Shown: piece after piece, positions 47,974 to 59,300 of the stretch
Position numbering within the stretch: position 1 is the stretch's first letter
Layout of the letters: each line of letters begins with the position of its first letter
Source of the DNA: Sordaria brevicollis
Lineage: Eukaryota; Ascomycota; Sordariomycetes; Sordariales; Sordariaceae
Assembly (NCBI GenBank): GCA_033439795.1
Contig: JAUTDP010000015.1
Span: forward strand, 124,001-188,000
DNA: 64,000 nucleotides
Reading direction: 5' to 3'
The notes under the pieces: model-generated
What the model saw: only the letters and a program-made list of their open reading frames with translations
Databases searched by the model: none
Told to the model about the DNA's origin: nothing
Position numbers and translations under genes: made by a program

Positions 47974-48608
47974 ATGTTGATATGTACTGGGGATGGTGTT
48001 TTCTGGATAGCAAAAATTGAAACGGGATTGGGATATGAAAATGATTTGAGATGGTGCAGTGTCGTCATGTTTGGGTGCAAGTGGGGGAGCGGAGTGCAAA
48101 CGCAGAAAGTATGAGAGGTAGAAGGCTAACAATCATTAACAGACTTTGCCGATGTTCTGCAGCAAACTTGTTAACAACCCCTAAGCTACCACTCGGCCGA
48201 CAAACAACCTGGGATCCGACATCAACCTCCGTGCCCGGTCTCCGAACAGTCAACGCTTCAGCTTTAGTTCTGACATTGCAACAGAGGACTCACCACCGCG
48301 CATCGCAGCACATTCTTCTCATTTTCTTTCTCTCAGAGATTACCCCTTGACCGACAATCCTGAGCATGCCCTCGAACCTTTCTTTGCTCAGGTTGGCATT
48401 TCTTTTTATCGACAATAATCTCCCATACGAGTTTGTCCTCTACCTAGCCCTAAATAGTCATCCAGAGTCCAGACACTGACGCGTGTGTGGTTCAAATGTC
48501 CAGAGGCATGCATGCAGGCCTTCACCTTGTTCAAGACCGACCAAGTTCAGATAACGGCGCCATGTTTCTATCATTATAGGAATAAGTGAGTGAACCCCCA
48601 AAAAGTAC
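47974..48608. other. Intergenic region after the monooxygenase gene
   Basis: 3' flank of the monooxygenase gene and flank of a Pol III unit. Short frames on both strands have no motif. Nothing else seen. Confidence 0.6.
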
Positions 48609-48618
48609 AAAAAAAAAA
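48609..48618 (-). terminator. Pol III terminator (T10) of the tRNA-like unit
   Basis: Ten T residues on the minus strand, about 15 nt past the end of the tRNA-like sequence. Runs of four or more T stop RNA polymerase III. Confidence 0.7.
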
Positions 48619-48632
48619 GAGAGTCGCTGGCA

Positions 48633-48741
48633 CGCCACCGTCGTGAATCGAACCACAGACTTGTTCGTCCCCTGGCCGCCTGTCATATCAGGATCGTTGG
48701 TTCAGCAACGCGTCCGAGTGATACCATTACACCACGGTGCC
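48633..48741 (-). ncRNA. tRNA-like Pol III transcription unit, possibly intron-containing or degenerate tRNA
   Basis: On the minus strand there is a good A box (TGGTGTAATGG) with a D-arm that pairs (GTG/CAC), a good B box (GGTTCGATTC), and a T10 terminator. The ends GGCACCG and CGGTGGC can pair at six of seven positions. The stretch between the boxes is about 36 nt longer than in a normal tRNA. It holds a CGTTG/CAACG hairpin but no anticodon loop with the usual T33, and the T-arm pairs only with a bulge and an 8-nt loop. A perfect 9-bp inverted repeat (TCGCTGGCA / TGCCAGCGA) encloses the unit. I cannot name the amino acid. It may be an intron-bearing tRNA, a tRNA pseudogene or another Pol III RNA. 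Confidence 0.5.
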
Positions 48742-48829
48742 ATCTTTTGCCAGCGAGTTTTGTTGGGTGATAGACTTGCTTGGGAAAGGGGATTATATAC
48801 CCCTCTCCACGGTATCCCATCCAAATGAT

Positions 48830-49285
48830 ATTTAAAAAGGAAAGGTCATATATTGACGGAAGTATCTACTCCCAGTACCTCCTCCACTCCTCCTGCGCCA
48901 TCCGAACTTAATCCTCCGCCTGAGCAGCTTGCATCTTCAACATTACCGCTTCGTTATTCAGCTAGGTTGTTTGGGTCAAGTCGGCCTACAGTTTCGTCTG
49001 TCAGCACAAATAAATCCAAGGTACCTATAAAGCCGAGAAAAGGCTTACTTAACCACTAGGAACCTCAATATAGAAATCATCAATCCTCCTACCAACGCCT
49101 ATGCCAGCTAACATGATATTCGTACTAGCCGCATTCATAGAGACTCGCATAGCATTAACAGCAAGGTGTTCCTTGGTTTATACCTCTATACGTAGCGAAG
49201 CGGCTTGTTATTGAAGCTGGGCTGTCTTTATTTACAACTCGCGCTCTTTAGCTTTCCGTTCGTTAACCTATTCGAGAGGTCTTGG
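48830..49285 (-). pseudogene. Small RIP-marked coding relic
   Basis: On the minus strand from about 49250 to 49070 a frame reads a Lys/Glu/Gln-rich, coiled-coil-like segment, then KEHLAVNAMRVSMNAAS, TNIMLAGIGVGRRIDD and FYIEVPSG before a stop. The earlier in-frame stops are TAA/TAG at positions that would be Gln codons, the RIP pattern. A plus-strand frame (48853-49059) with a Ser/Pro/Thr-rich start and an LRYSARLFGSSRP segment overlaps the lower part. I do not recognise the protein. It may be a fragment of a repeat mutated by RIP. Confidence 0.35.
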
Positions 49286-50593
49286 TTAGCAATTGTAACG
49301 GGGGAGAAAACGGTTAACGGACGGATACATCACCTTGACCCTCAGATGCTCAAACCCCATCGGCTCGTCCATATTCACTGCCTCCTTCCAAACTCTCCTC
49401 ATCCGTTCCGAATAAAGCTGACAAGTGAATCCAGCACCACCCACCGCCGCCGCAGGGGCTCCACCCAGCCTGACTGCCAGCCCGATACCTCGGTTGAAAT
49501 CCCCCTCAACTACCTCCTTGTAACACTGCTCACACACTGTAAAGTCGAACAACCCTTGCATGGTACGGCACCGAAGCGTTGTGGACGGATAGTCTCTCGG
49601 GCAGAGTCCCTTAGGCAGAGGAGGAGCCCCCCCAAGCCCACCGGGAATTCCTTGCGAAGCCCCCCCGACACCTGGGCCCCTTGGAGGAGGCAAGTTAGCT
49701 CTCAGCCAGTTGACCAACGCGCTCATATCCGGTCGCCTCATGAACCCCGAGGTCACCGCGCACGCCGCAATCTGCTGCAGAATGGCCATCGTTCTCGGAT
49801 CGTCGTAGTATTCCGAGGGCACCAAGGCGCAGGTGATCCCTTGCCCTGGATGGGGCTGGATCGGGGCCAAACCCCCGGAAACAGCAGGACAGCAGGTCAT
49901 CACGTTGACTGCGCAGCTGCCGCATATATTCCATCCGGGAAGTAACTGTGCTCTGGTGTGCGGGTCGAACAGAGTGTACCACGTGCGTCTCTGTGGATCT
50001 TGCGTGGCATCAACCACGACAAGAGGCTCGGCTTCGGATCTCAGTTGAGCGTTGGGGCACATTGGCTGCCCCTGCCCTCCTTGTTCGGGAGGACTACTGG
50101 CCAGCGCGGCGACTCTGGCTAGGAAGTCGACCCCTAACCGGCCGTCATTGTTCATTGTCAAGAGCACCATGCCGGCCACCTTTACCCAGAACCGAGACAT
50201 GTCGCATCGTATCGGCACCGTGGGGTTAGCTGGAGGACCTTTGGTGACGAAGGATTGAGCGTACGGAGTGGGACGGACGGCTGAGTTGTAGCAAGACGGA
50301 CAGATGTTGAAGTAGGCGTAGCGAGGATCAGCGAGGCCGATCCAGTCTTGAAACCCGGCCTGAGGTTGTTGGCGAGGACAAGGGACGTTGGCCTGGGGGA
50401 TGGAGGGCGGCGAGGCGGACGTAAAGGGAGAGGGTGAGAAAGGGTTGCCTCCTCCTCCACCGCCGCCATAACCTCCAAACCCACCATAACCGCCGCCGAA
50501 GCCGTAGCCGTTTCCACCGCTACCGCCGCCGGCGCCTTGGAGGCCGGACTGCAGCTCTTGGGCGAGGGAGTTGAGGAGTTTTCGAAAGGGCAT
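49286..50593 (-). CDS. Gly-rich protein with repeated CxxC modules, function unknown
   Basis: 435 residues, single exon, start codon at 50593. Residues 20-50 are Gly/Tyr-rich (GGYGGFGGYGG type), followed by a Ser/Pro linker. The rest contains three related modules: FQDWIGLADP...NICPSCYNSAV (about 80-105), RTWYTLFDPH...NICGSCAVNV (about 205-232) and LRCRTMQGLFDF.VCEQCYKEV (about 345-372). Each has an aromatic/Leu/Asp-Pro lead and a C-x-x-C pair, suggesting repeated zinc-binding ribbons with partner Cys further on (CPRQQP, MCPNAQ, LCPRDYP). No enzyme motif is seen. An alternative 3' end by splicing near 49330 is possible. Two overlapping antisense frames are shadows. Probably a conserved fungal protein; I do not know its role. 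Confidence 0.75.
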   Translation of the reverse strand: MPFRKLLNSLAQELQSGLQGAGGGSGGNGYGFGGGYGGFGGYGGGGGGGNPFSPSPFTSASPPSIPQANVPCPRQQPQAGFQDWIGLADPRYAYFNICPSCYNSAVRPTPYAQSFVTKGPPANPTVPIRCDMSRFWVKVAGMVLLTMNNDGRLGVDFLARVAALASSPPEQGGQGQPMCPNAQLRSEAEPLVVVDATQDPQRRTWYTLFDPHTRAQLLPGWNICGSCAVNVMTCCPAVSGGLAPIQPHPGQGITCALVPSEYYDDPRTMAILQQIAACAVTSGFMRRPDMSALVNWLRANLPPPRGPGVGGASQGIPGGLGGAPPLPKGLCPRDYPSTTLRCRTMQGLFDFTVCEQCYKEVVEGDFNRGIGLAVRLGGAPAAAVGGAGFTCQLYSERMRRVWKEAVNMDEPMGFEHLRVKVMYPSVNRFLPRYNC

Positions 50594-53500
50594 TGCGCTG
50601 CTGGAAAGGTCAAACGTTGGAGTGTGGCCGGTTTGGTATGAAAGGTTGGAGTTGTTGACTGTAGAGAATGCGAGGATCGGGAGTTATCACTTTAATCCAC
50701 TACCCTCAATTTCCTCAACATTCAGCTCCTCTCTTCTTGGGATTCAACCCTCCGGTCTCCGGACCAACTGCCCGAGCAACGTATCACAGTCTAGTCTTCC
50801 CAGCATACCGTCAAGGGGTCAAGCTAAGCTTTTTGTTAAGCTTTTGGGCCAGAACCTTATAGATCCTCCTGCATCTAGTATGGCTGGGTCGCAATGCTAT
50901 ACTGACGATGCAATTTCGGTATTGGTGGCGCTGGTTCATGGTGTTCAGCTCCCTCATTGCCGGACATCTGGTTGGTTCAGCTGATGATGGTGGTGTAAGC
51001 TGCCTTTCCATGTTGGGCATGCTGAGCGACTGTGGCTCGGCTATAAGGTAGAACCGACAAGGTGGTTTGCGATAAGAACCCGGGATGGGGATGAACTGGA
51101 AAGATATTGAGTCAGAGAATGAGCGCCAGTCTGTATCAAGCGATTGGCATCTTACTATTGACTTGGTAAGGTCCATGCTAGCCTTTTGTTGCTCGCGATA
51201 GCATCAATGCCAATGGTTATGGTTGTTCGGGTGCAAGTCAGGGCATGGTTCCAGGAAAACTTCGTCGAATAACGAGCAAAGGTCACAATTTCTCCTCTGG
51301 ATGTTCCTTCTTTCTTGGAATGAATGCTCTCTCCTCCTCCCACTTACCGCAGGTACCTCATCGGTACATCTTTGCTAACTGCGCCTTCCGATTTGGTTGT
51401 TGCGCTTTCACCAGCTTCTGCTCCTAACCCTCGGAGAGACACACCCACAAGTCTACTCTTTTCCCCCCTCATTACGGACATTTCATCAAAAATCGAGCTT
51501 CCTCTGGAACGTCGAAATTTCCAAGTGACGATGTTGATAAGTAGTTTCCTGTGGAAGAAATTTGGGGTTGGACTTTCACCTCCGGAATCCACCTAAGTCA
51601 CGAGTTTTAATCCCATGTAACAAAACTATTTTCAAAAAAGAGGAAGAATTGGAATCTTCCGTCGCATGCGGAGATTGTTCTTCCATGATACATCCCCACA
51701 AAAGAAGTCTCATCATCACAAAGCGAGAAACATCTCGAAGTCTTTCTGGATCCAGCCTAGGGTTAGGGTGTGGAGACAATAGGGACATCATGACGTCATC
51801 AGGGTCTTTCTCTTCCGTCCGGGAGAGCGGCACTCCACATTCGGAAGGCATCATCAGATCATCGCGCCCCGACGGCAGGATTCTACGAAGCGGCATGCAC
51901 GGCACGGCAGCAATGTTCATGATGCCTCGAGTACGGACGGACATACATATGCAAATGTTGGAAATCCAGATTACATTGAAGCAATATTGAAACATTGTAA
52001 ACCAAGGTCATATCGGTCATCCGCACATGCGAGATTCCTGGTTCACGAGAGCCTTCATGCTTGCACTATGTATCTGTAAGTTCCCCTGTGGAAAAGGGTG
52101 ATAATGTCGTCAAAGGCGTGTCTGCATTTATAATATTTCCATGGCATGGAAGGCCACCTCTATTGAAGATGTCAGCCTGGGAGAAGAGACGGCAAGATCT
52201 AAGGTCGGGTCGGTATGGAAGACTCTCAAACGATCTCAGGAAGTGTCTTCTTGGGAAAGGAAGAGAGGCCCAGCAGATACCCAACCCATCGCCTATCCAA
52301 GGCTTTAAACCACCAACCGCGGAGTCGGGGCAATCATCGCACGGATTCTTCGGATGGTTTGAGTGCATTGACTTCCCCTCGCTACCTATACATAAAGATT
52401 TCGACAAGGCCGCGCGGCCAGAGAGGCAAATGTCCAGATGAAGGATAATGAGAAGTAGAAGGACTATGGGTTGAAGTGGTTGAACGTGAAAAAGCCAGAT
52501 CTCGTGGAACAACACATGGGAGCAAAAGGAACCTCAAGGGGGTGGTGGGCTATGGTGGGTCATTTCCCCCGCATTTTCCGCAATCCGGGGCACGGGCACA
52601 CGGACACACGGGGCAGGACTCTGACCCCTGAAACCGGTGTCAAGTGGACAGGGTTTGGGGAGGGGAGGGCATGTGAATATCTTTCCGTCTTGTCATTCCT
52701 TTTCATGCTGACTCTCCTCATCCTTGAATCGCAGTTGCGATATTTCCTCTTCTTCTTGATTTAAACCGAGTGAGTTTTAGCGAGTGGTTCTCGTGAACTT
52801 CGGTATACCTGGTAATAGAAGCACTGCATAGGAACGTTGCTGACGGTGATCATTGCAGGTGCAGTGGTGACTGTCCATGATCGCCATGCATCCAAAAACG
52901 GTCCAAGGCCAGATGTGAATGGGAGAGGCAACCCTTCTGGATCTCATCGAGACTGAACAATGAGAGGTTGACGGAAAATCGATGAGCAATCCAGTGGCGC
53001 TGCGAACAGGCACTGACAAAGAAAGCCCCAGGACTGGACACGGGAAGCAAAATACCCGACGGGCCCTTGAACGAATCTCGGGGCCGCATTCTCTCCAATT
53101 GGGGCTTGTCGGCCCCCTTCCAGTTCAGTTCCTGATCGCAATCGAATCGTTGTTGGAGGTAGCGGGTGATTGACCTTCTTATCTCTCTTGGACAGTGGTC
53201 AGTGGTCACAGGAGTGTGGAAGGCACAAGGCGCAGTCAAATGCCAATCCCCAAGTGTTTCATTCTCATGTTACACGGCCAAGATGCAAAGTTCATCATCC
53301 TCTGTCATGTCCATCGTTACCTCTTCTTGAGGGTTTGTCAGCTTACACGTTACGAGACTGCCCAAAATGTCAAGAGATTTGCATACAGCTCAGCCCTATC
53401 AATAGTTGGTGTCTTGGAGGGGGCGGAATGCGTTGTTGGCCTTTTGTTGATTTACACTGGGTATATCAAACTGTTTATATACTCGCATCGTTCTGAGCAA

Positions 53501-54830
53501 GTGTCGTGGCAGCACTCGGACTGGGAGTTTGCGATGCCCAAACTTGCACTTTGATGAAGCCTTATGGCCAACTCGCATGTATCATCAACGCCGATAACGG
53601 AGATCGGTTGGGTTGAAAGAGGAAAACAATTCATAATTTGGATGTACTGTCCATGTGTGATACATACTGATAGTGGTGCTCATGAGGTTGTCACCAGGTG
53701 GCCCCGCCAAGCCCTACCGATTACTCGCTTATGAGGCTCCCGAGGCATATGAAACAGAACACGAAGCAGGAAAGGGAAGGTCCAAGATGGCGATAATTCG
53801 GATGCCTGACCGGTTATTCTGTGGGTTATCACTAGAACCGGATATATGTTTGCAATCTGGAAGGTCGAAAAGTAAGCGAGCGACATAGCCACCGAGTATC
53901 GAGAGGTCTTAAAAGGCGACACATATCGCCAGTTTGAGGCCTCGTTCTTGTGCAAATTGCAAGAGTCCTATAACAACTGTCAGCAATAGTCAGCGAACCT
54001 CAAGCTTTTCGTGTCACCCCAAAAGACATAATTCGCCATATCCAAAAGTTGCGGTCAGGCGAGCGACGACAACACCGACACATCGTTGCCCTTTATACTC
54101 GCCTTTTGTCGACGAGGCAAAGGCAGCAAAAAGGGGACCACAGGGCCAAGAAACGCTGATCGGTCGCATCGTCACCGTCACCAACCAACCACTGCAGCCG
54201 GAGATCCGTCCCTGACACACTGCACACTGTACACAGTCCGGCTACGAGACCCTGAAAAAAATAGTTGAACCCTGATTGTCATCCTTCACCTCTCAGTTGC
54301 GACATTCTCAACCGGCGAAGTAAAAAGAAAGGAGAGAAAGGCCTGACAGGGTTGTCCCCGCAATTTCAAAACAAGGAAGGAGCGGGAAGCCCGTCGCTCG
54401 CTCAGATCTTTGGCCGGGGGAAAGTGGGAGAGCGAACGAGAACACCCGCGATTCCAGGCGAAGAAGTTGCGATTGAGAATCCGGGGCATCTTACGGGGCG
54501 TCCCCACTGTAACAACCCGCGACTTCCACTTTTGGTGCGTCGTGGCGCTAGAAGCCCACTAAAACCGGGCCCAGGGGTGCCAAACAGTCGCCGAACACAT
54601 CGCTGACGGGCCCCAGCGGGGGTCTACGGGGTCAATCAGGTACCGAATTTGGGAGGGCCACCGCTGTGCAAGGAAGGGGCCAATTGGGGGCCAAGACCAG
54701 CGCTTTCCACCAACAACGTCATCGAAGTGTACCCTTTTTTCTCCTTTGGCTGGGGTCTTTTTGCTTGCTCTTTCCTGTTCCTTCTTTTTCGCCTTGGGGA
54801 AGACAAGATTGGAAACGGAACCGAACGGGG
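50594..54830. other. Gene-poor stretch, no gene supported
   Basis: About 4.2 kb of normal base composition. Many overlapping frames of 60-150 codons occur on both strands, none with a domain, signal peptide or convincing codon bias. One palindromic CRE-type motif TGACGTCA lies at 51791-51798. The stretch may hold long regulatory DNA or a non-coding transcript for the gene at 55916. Confidence 0.55.
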
Positions 54831-54838
54831 ATATATAG
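54831..54838 (+). promoter_or_regulatory. TATA-like box, possible promoter of the 55916 gene
   Basis: ATATATAG in the context GGGGATATATAGTACAG, the best core promoter candidate upstream of the plus-strand gene at 55916. If used, the leader would be about 1 kb long with several upstream ATGs or an intron. Confidence 0.3.
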
Positions 54839-55915
54839 TACAGAGGTACTCCATGTGGACGGGAACTTTCTCCCACCCACCCGACACTTTTGTTCGGCTA
54901 CTTACTATCAGTATCGCTACATAACTAGGGCACCTGCCTCTTCTGTCTCGCCAATCACTCTTGGAATTCCATATAACATCTCGACCATCTTTCGCCCACG
55001 CGACAATAACTCGAAACCCCCGATCCGATCTGTCCTACGACTCCTGACCGATCCGGAGCAGAAAACAAGAATCCACAAGTCGACCAATATTCGATTTAAA
55101 ACAAAAGCGACCGTACCCGACTCTGCCGACCAGGCCCTCCTTGTCATCTGGCCTCGACATAGGAGCAGGAACCCCGCGCCACACACCAGGCACATCGTCT
55201 TGACCGTGAGCTGACCGAACGGTTACGATATCCGCACCACATTCGGCCACTGCCCCGCGTTTTGCACAGCTGCCCTGCAATCGCTACGTACCTTACCTCA
55301 CTCAGCACTCAGCTCCTCAGCCACCCGTCCCATATTCTCAGCAGGCCGCCCGACACGTATATCTTGCCCGTCAGCCTGCCCATCTCGACCACTCGCCCGC
55401 TTGTTCTCGCCTTGCTTCATCTTTCTTTTTGCGACTCATCTCTGAAGGAGTCTCCGGTATATCGAGATTGTGCCGATTTGCAACTTTTGAGACATTGGTC
55501 CAGAATACGGAGTTGAGGCGACTTGGACCACAAAAAAGGGATACGGATATACAACCAACACGGACCCGACCCCCCAGAAATTGATGTCCGGTTCGTGTGT
55601 CACCTACACGGCAAGCCAACAACCGAGACCCACATACCTGAAAAGGCAACCCGTTGTCTTTGATATATTACCCTCGTCTCCTTCCCTTTCGGCCTTGGGC
55701 TCACCACTTTCACATACCAACAACCTTGACGCAGACAACAACAGTCATATATGGTCTCCAAGCCAGATTCTTCCTCACCCTCAACCACAAACCCAAGACC
55801 AACAACAAGCCATAACAAGCACACCTTTCCGGGACGAGTTAGCATCACAACCAACACCACAACAATCGAACGGACACCGCGATCAACCTACTATACACAT
55901 CACACATCACATACC
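54839..55915 (+). other. Possible long 5' leader
   Basis: About 1 kb between the TATA-like motif and the start codon. Pyrimidine-rich and CA-rich with several short open frames. No conserved protein. An intron is possible but I could not choose splice sites. Confidence 0.3.
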
Positions 55916-56329
55916 ATGTCTTCACCACAGGGCTCACCGGCGGGCCGGGTTGGCCAGTCTTACATGCTTGTTCCTAACCTCCACGTCCCAGACCCAACGG
56001 TCGACGAGGTAGAGCTTGGAAGCAGTAACGCATGGATGGTGGCTACCGTTATCGAAGACGACGACCTCATGTTTGGCGGCAAGCCATTGAGCGCATGGTA
56101 CGAGGAGGATCGCAGACGACTGAGCAGTAACGAGGAGGAAGAGGAGATTCGAGGCCGGCAACGCGACCGTGTCAGGATGGACGCCCATCATCAGCACCAT
56201 CACCATCAACACCATCATCAACATCATCAGCTGCAGCACCATCACCAGAATCAACATCATACCGCGCATCACGCCCATGTCGGTCATACCCATCATACTA
56301 CCAAGAAGACTGGCGACATCAAGCATTAA
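55916..56329 (+). CDS. Small acidic, His-rich-tailed protein of unknown function
   Basis: 137 residues from the ATG at 55916; the frame is open to 55751, but the upstream part is Ser/Thr/Pro low-complexity and lacks the character of the core. The core (about residues 25-75) reads AWMVATVIEDDDLMFGGKPLSAWYEEDRRR..., a compact motif that looks conserved rather than random. It is followed by an acidic EEEEEIRGRQRDR stretch. The last 50 residues are dominated by His with Gln (CAT/CAC-rich codons, 56187-56300), able to bind metal. No signal peptide or membrane segment. Likely cytosolic or nuclear; I cannot name it. Confidence 0.65.
   Translation: MSSPQGSPAGRVGQSYMLVPNLHVPDPTVDEVELGSSNAWMVATVIEDDDLMFGGKPLSAWYEEDRRRLSSNEEEEEIRGRQRDRVRMDAHHQHHHHQHHHQHHQLQHHHQNQHHTAHHAHVGHTHHTTKKTGDIKH
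56187..56300 (+). repeat. CAT/CAC/CAA triplet-rich stretch encoding poly-His/Gln
   Basis: Near-continuous CAY and CAR codons in the 3' part of the small gene, giving a His-rich tail. Slippage-prone simple sequence; interruptions keep the frame. Confidence 0.8.
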
Positions 56330-59300
56330 AGAGCGCATTGCTTTGATCCTTTTCCGGCGATAACGCTGCGGCGCATACTTGGACACCTCGGCATTGCCAT
56401 GGATGTCTTACAGCATATGCCGGCGCAACACATCTTGTGCGACACATGATCGGTGCATATCACGCACCATCCAATGGCACCGAGCTTCAAGGAAAATTGC
56501 ACACGACGCTGTCGGTTACACTACATCGCCGACCTCGGATCCCTTCAGATTCGCCTTCACCTAATTCGACACCGAAGGCACGCAACTCATCTAGAATTAT
56601 TCGACCCGCCGTTGTCCCTCTTATCTTCAGACTCATAACGTACGGACATCACCTAGTCCACACCTAATCGCGAACAGCGATGGGCCGCATAACTCTCGAT
56701 ACCCATAATCCTCCGGTCCTGGCGATCGGCCCTTTACCCGCGGCCATCGATCATGTTACAGGGTGCACAAAGATGAAGTGCCCTGGTTGAGTACATCATG
56801 GGCATTAATGAGCATTCAAACGGTGCATCACTGCGGGCTTTTTCTTTCGGTTTGGTGGTGGGCTTATAATGCATACCCTCTCGGCTTTTTCTCTCTCTCT
56901 CTCTCTCTCGCTTGTTCATTCACATGATACCATGGGTATAAAGGTAAAGGGTTAGGGCAGGCACTTTGCATACTTGGGATGGGTTACAGGAGTTCTTTAT
57001 GGCGCATTTGCTTTTTTCGGGTCATTTGCAGGATGATGAGCGTTTATGAAGTCGGTACCACATGGGTTTTCCATTGGATGAATGGATGGATGGAAGGACT
57101 ACGGTCGTTCACTAGAGATGATGGATGGGACTTGGGACACCGGCGACATGTCCGGTTGGAATTTGGGAGAGTGTATTATGGTATCACTGCTTGGTAGTAG
57201 TAGAGAGAGGTCGGTGTATGTAGCATTGTCTGGGGTAATTGAACTTTGACACTTTGGGATCACAGGATTTGATGATGTATTCTTACTGTAGATGTTTTCC
57301 GTGTTGCTTGAGTGTGCTTGACCTGCACAAACCTATGTTCGCCTGCCTAGCTTCGACATGAACGTTGACAGACTGGATATACCGTCTCAACACGTTGCAT
57401 AGATAGGTATAACTCCTTCTTCATCATCCCTTGCTATGTACGGTAGACCCTAAAAAAATTATCAAAGGAAGGTGGATATCATGTGTTGTGTTGGACCCTT
57501 ACACATCTGCCCTTGCATCATACCACCCCCTGGGCCGCTCTGGGGCCCTGACGATAACAAAGGACGTTTACTTGTACGGCCGGACCTGAACAGTGGTGAG
57601 TGGACCCTGCATCCGGTAGAGGTAGGTAGTTGTGTTCAAAGGGTCTTTTTTGGATCCCTGGGGGAAGCAAACATTCTCTCCTCAACTAATGGGTAAGCAT
57701 TGAACGTCGAGAAGGCGTGGTAAAGGTCTGGCGAAGTATTCCAGAGTGATCACAATCCATATGTCGCGTGGTGTGGCTCCCTCTTTCGTTTCAACAATAG
57801 AAGCTAAGCTAGAAGAGTGGTATGAAAGAATGGACACAAGAGGCAAGGATCACAGGGGCTGGACTGAACGACTTGAAGCGAGTGATCAGATGGAAGAGGA
57901 ATAGTAGACGGGCTTTATCGTGGGGACCACGTGGATATCTGCGACTAGTGGGTGATGAAGGGATAAGATGGAAGTTACCGTGCCGTCCCAAGCCATCGTA
58001 GACCACCACAACGAGTTCGGGGTTTTCGATATTGTTTAGGTCGCCGTACTCGCCGTACTCGCCGACGAGGCTTGGCGCCATCAGCCATGGATCGTAAGAA
58101 TCGCGTGGTGTGGCGTCCATATTCTTTTGTTGCACCTCCTCCCTTGTTTCTTTGCCTTTGTTCATAAAAGTTGTGAAGGGGGTGCCACGCTTCGATGAAG
58201 CCTCTAGGCAGAGCTAAGGGAGCCAAGGGGAGCCACTCGGGGGCAGCATTGTTCGAGTCGGGTCCGAGGATTTGGGAGGGGAGTAGGGAGTGTGGGATCA
58301 TGTTCTGGAACGTGGCCTGGGTGGAGGACGGAGGGAGTGAAGTCCGGGGAAAGGAACGTGGAGGAACGTAGGGAAGAAATATACGGAGGGATAGGAGGTG
58401 GCCTGGTAGAAGGATGAGTGCCTGGCGGTTCGATCTAAGCTGTATCGTAATTCGATGTCATAGACGGGTGTTTCAGGAGGCCTATACTCTCCTCCCGGTC
58501 ATATAGGTTCCGTAAAAGGAAAACATCGTCGAGTGTGTTGAAATCATCAGGAAGAGAATGAGGCCATCACCACCCCTTGGCGCCAAGCCCCCCGATCATC
58601 AACTGGTGGACCGACTGCGCTGTGAGGTGCCCGCTGTCTCAAAAATAAGGTTCGGTTCGGGTGGCAGGAGTGGGTTCCACGTTAACCTTACAGGGACCAC
58701 GCAGTGGATCGCCCCCCTGAAATTTCGGCGTGATCTGGGCCTTCCTCAGCCTATCCATATAACAGCCTCCCGAGTTTTCAACCAGCCACTTCGTGTCTTT
58801 CTCTCAGCCAATGCAAAATGGAAACATTTTTTCTCATTCTTCCAATCTCATTCGCTTCTTCGGTCGTATTCCGGATCAGCCCGCTGGGCGAAAGACAACG
58901 GGCCGCAAATGTGAGGTGATGGTGATGGGTCGAGATCGGTCTCGAAAACATTTCTACGGCGATCTTTTTGTGCGACGTTGTTCGAGGCTCAGAGGTGGTA
59001 AACGCGCGATTGGAGGCAGACTTCGGCAGCTACCGAGTACCGAGACTCGAACGTCGACGACATCACCTCATCCATTCCGTCGGGTTTCAGGAGAAAGAAC
59101 ATGGCCTCATCGGGCCTAATCCGAGAAACTTGGAAACGGGGTATCTGTGGAAATGCGGTGAGTTGATATTTCTGGCCTGAGTTTCCAAAGTAGCATATCG
59201 TCGATGATGAGGTGACAAAGTCGAGACCCAACACGGGAGGTCTTATCAGGAATGAGGATCTGACAGTTGAACACGCGATGCTACACATGGAGAGGTCACC

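Noticed and set aside
50182..50613. 143-codon minus-strand open frame
   Set aside because: Alternative frame over the Gly-rich start of the CxxC-module gene; no independent evidence.
54666..55214. 182-codon plus-strand open frame
   Set aside because: Overlaps other frames of similar length, no motif, low-complexity composition and lies in the likely leader/promoter of the 55916 gene.
57886..58120. Two-exon minus-strand small gene (about 64 residues)
   Set aside because: The only joinings need an intron of 34-40 bp, below the usual minimum in these fungi, and no domain supports it.
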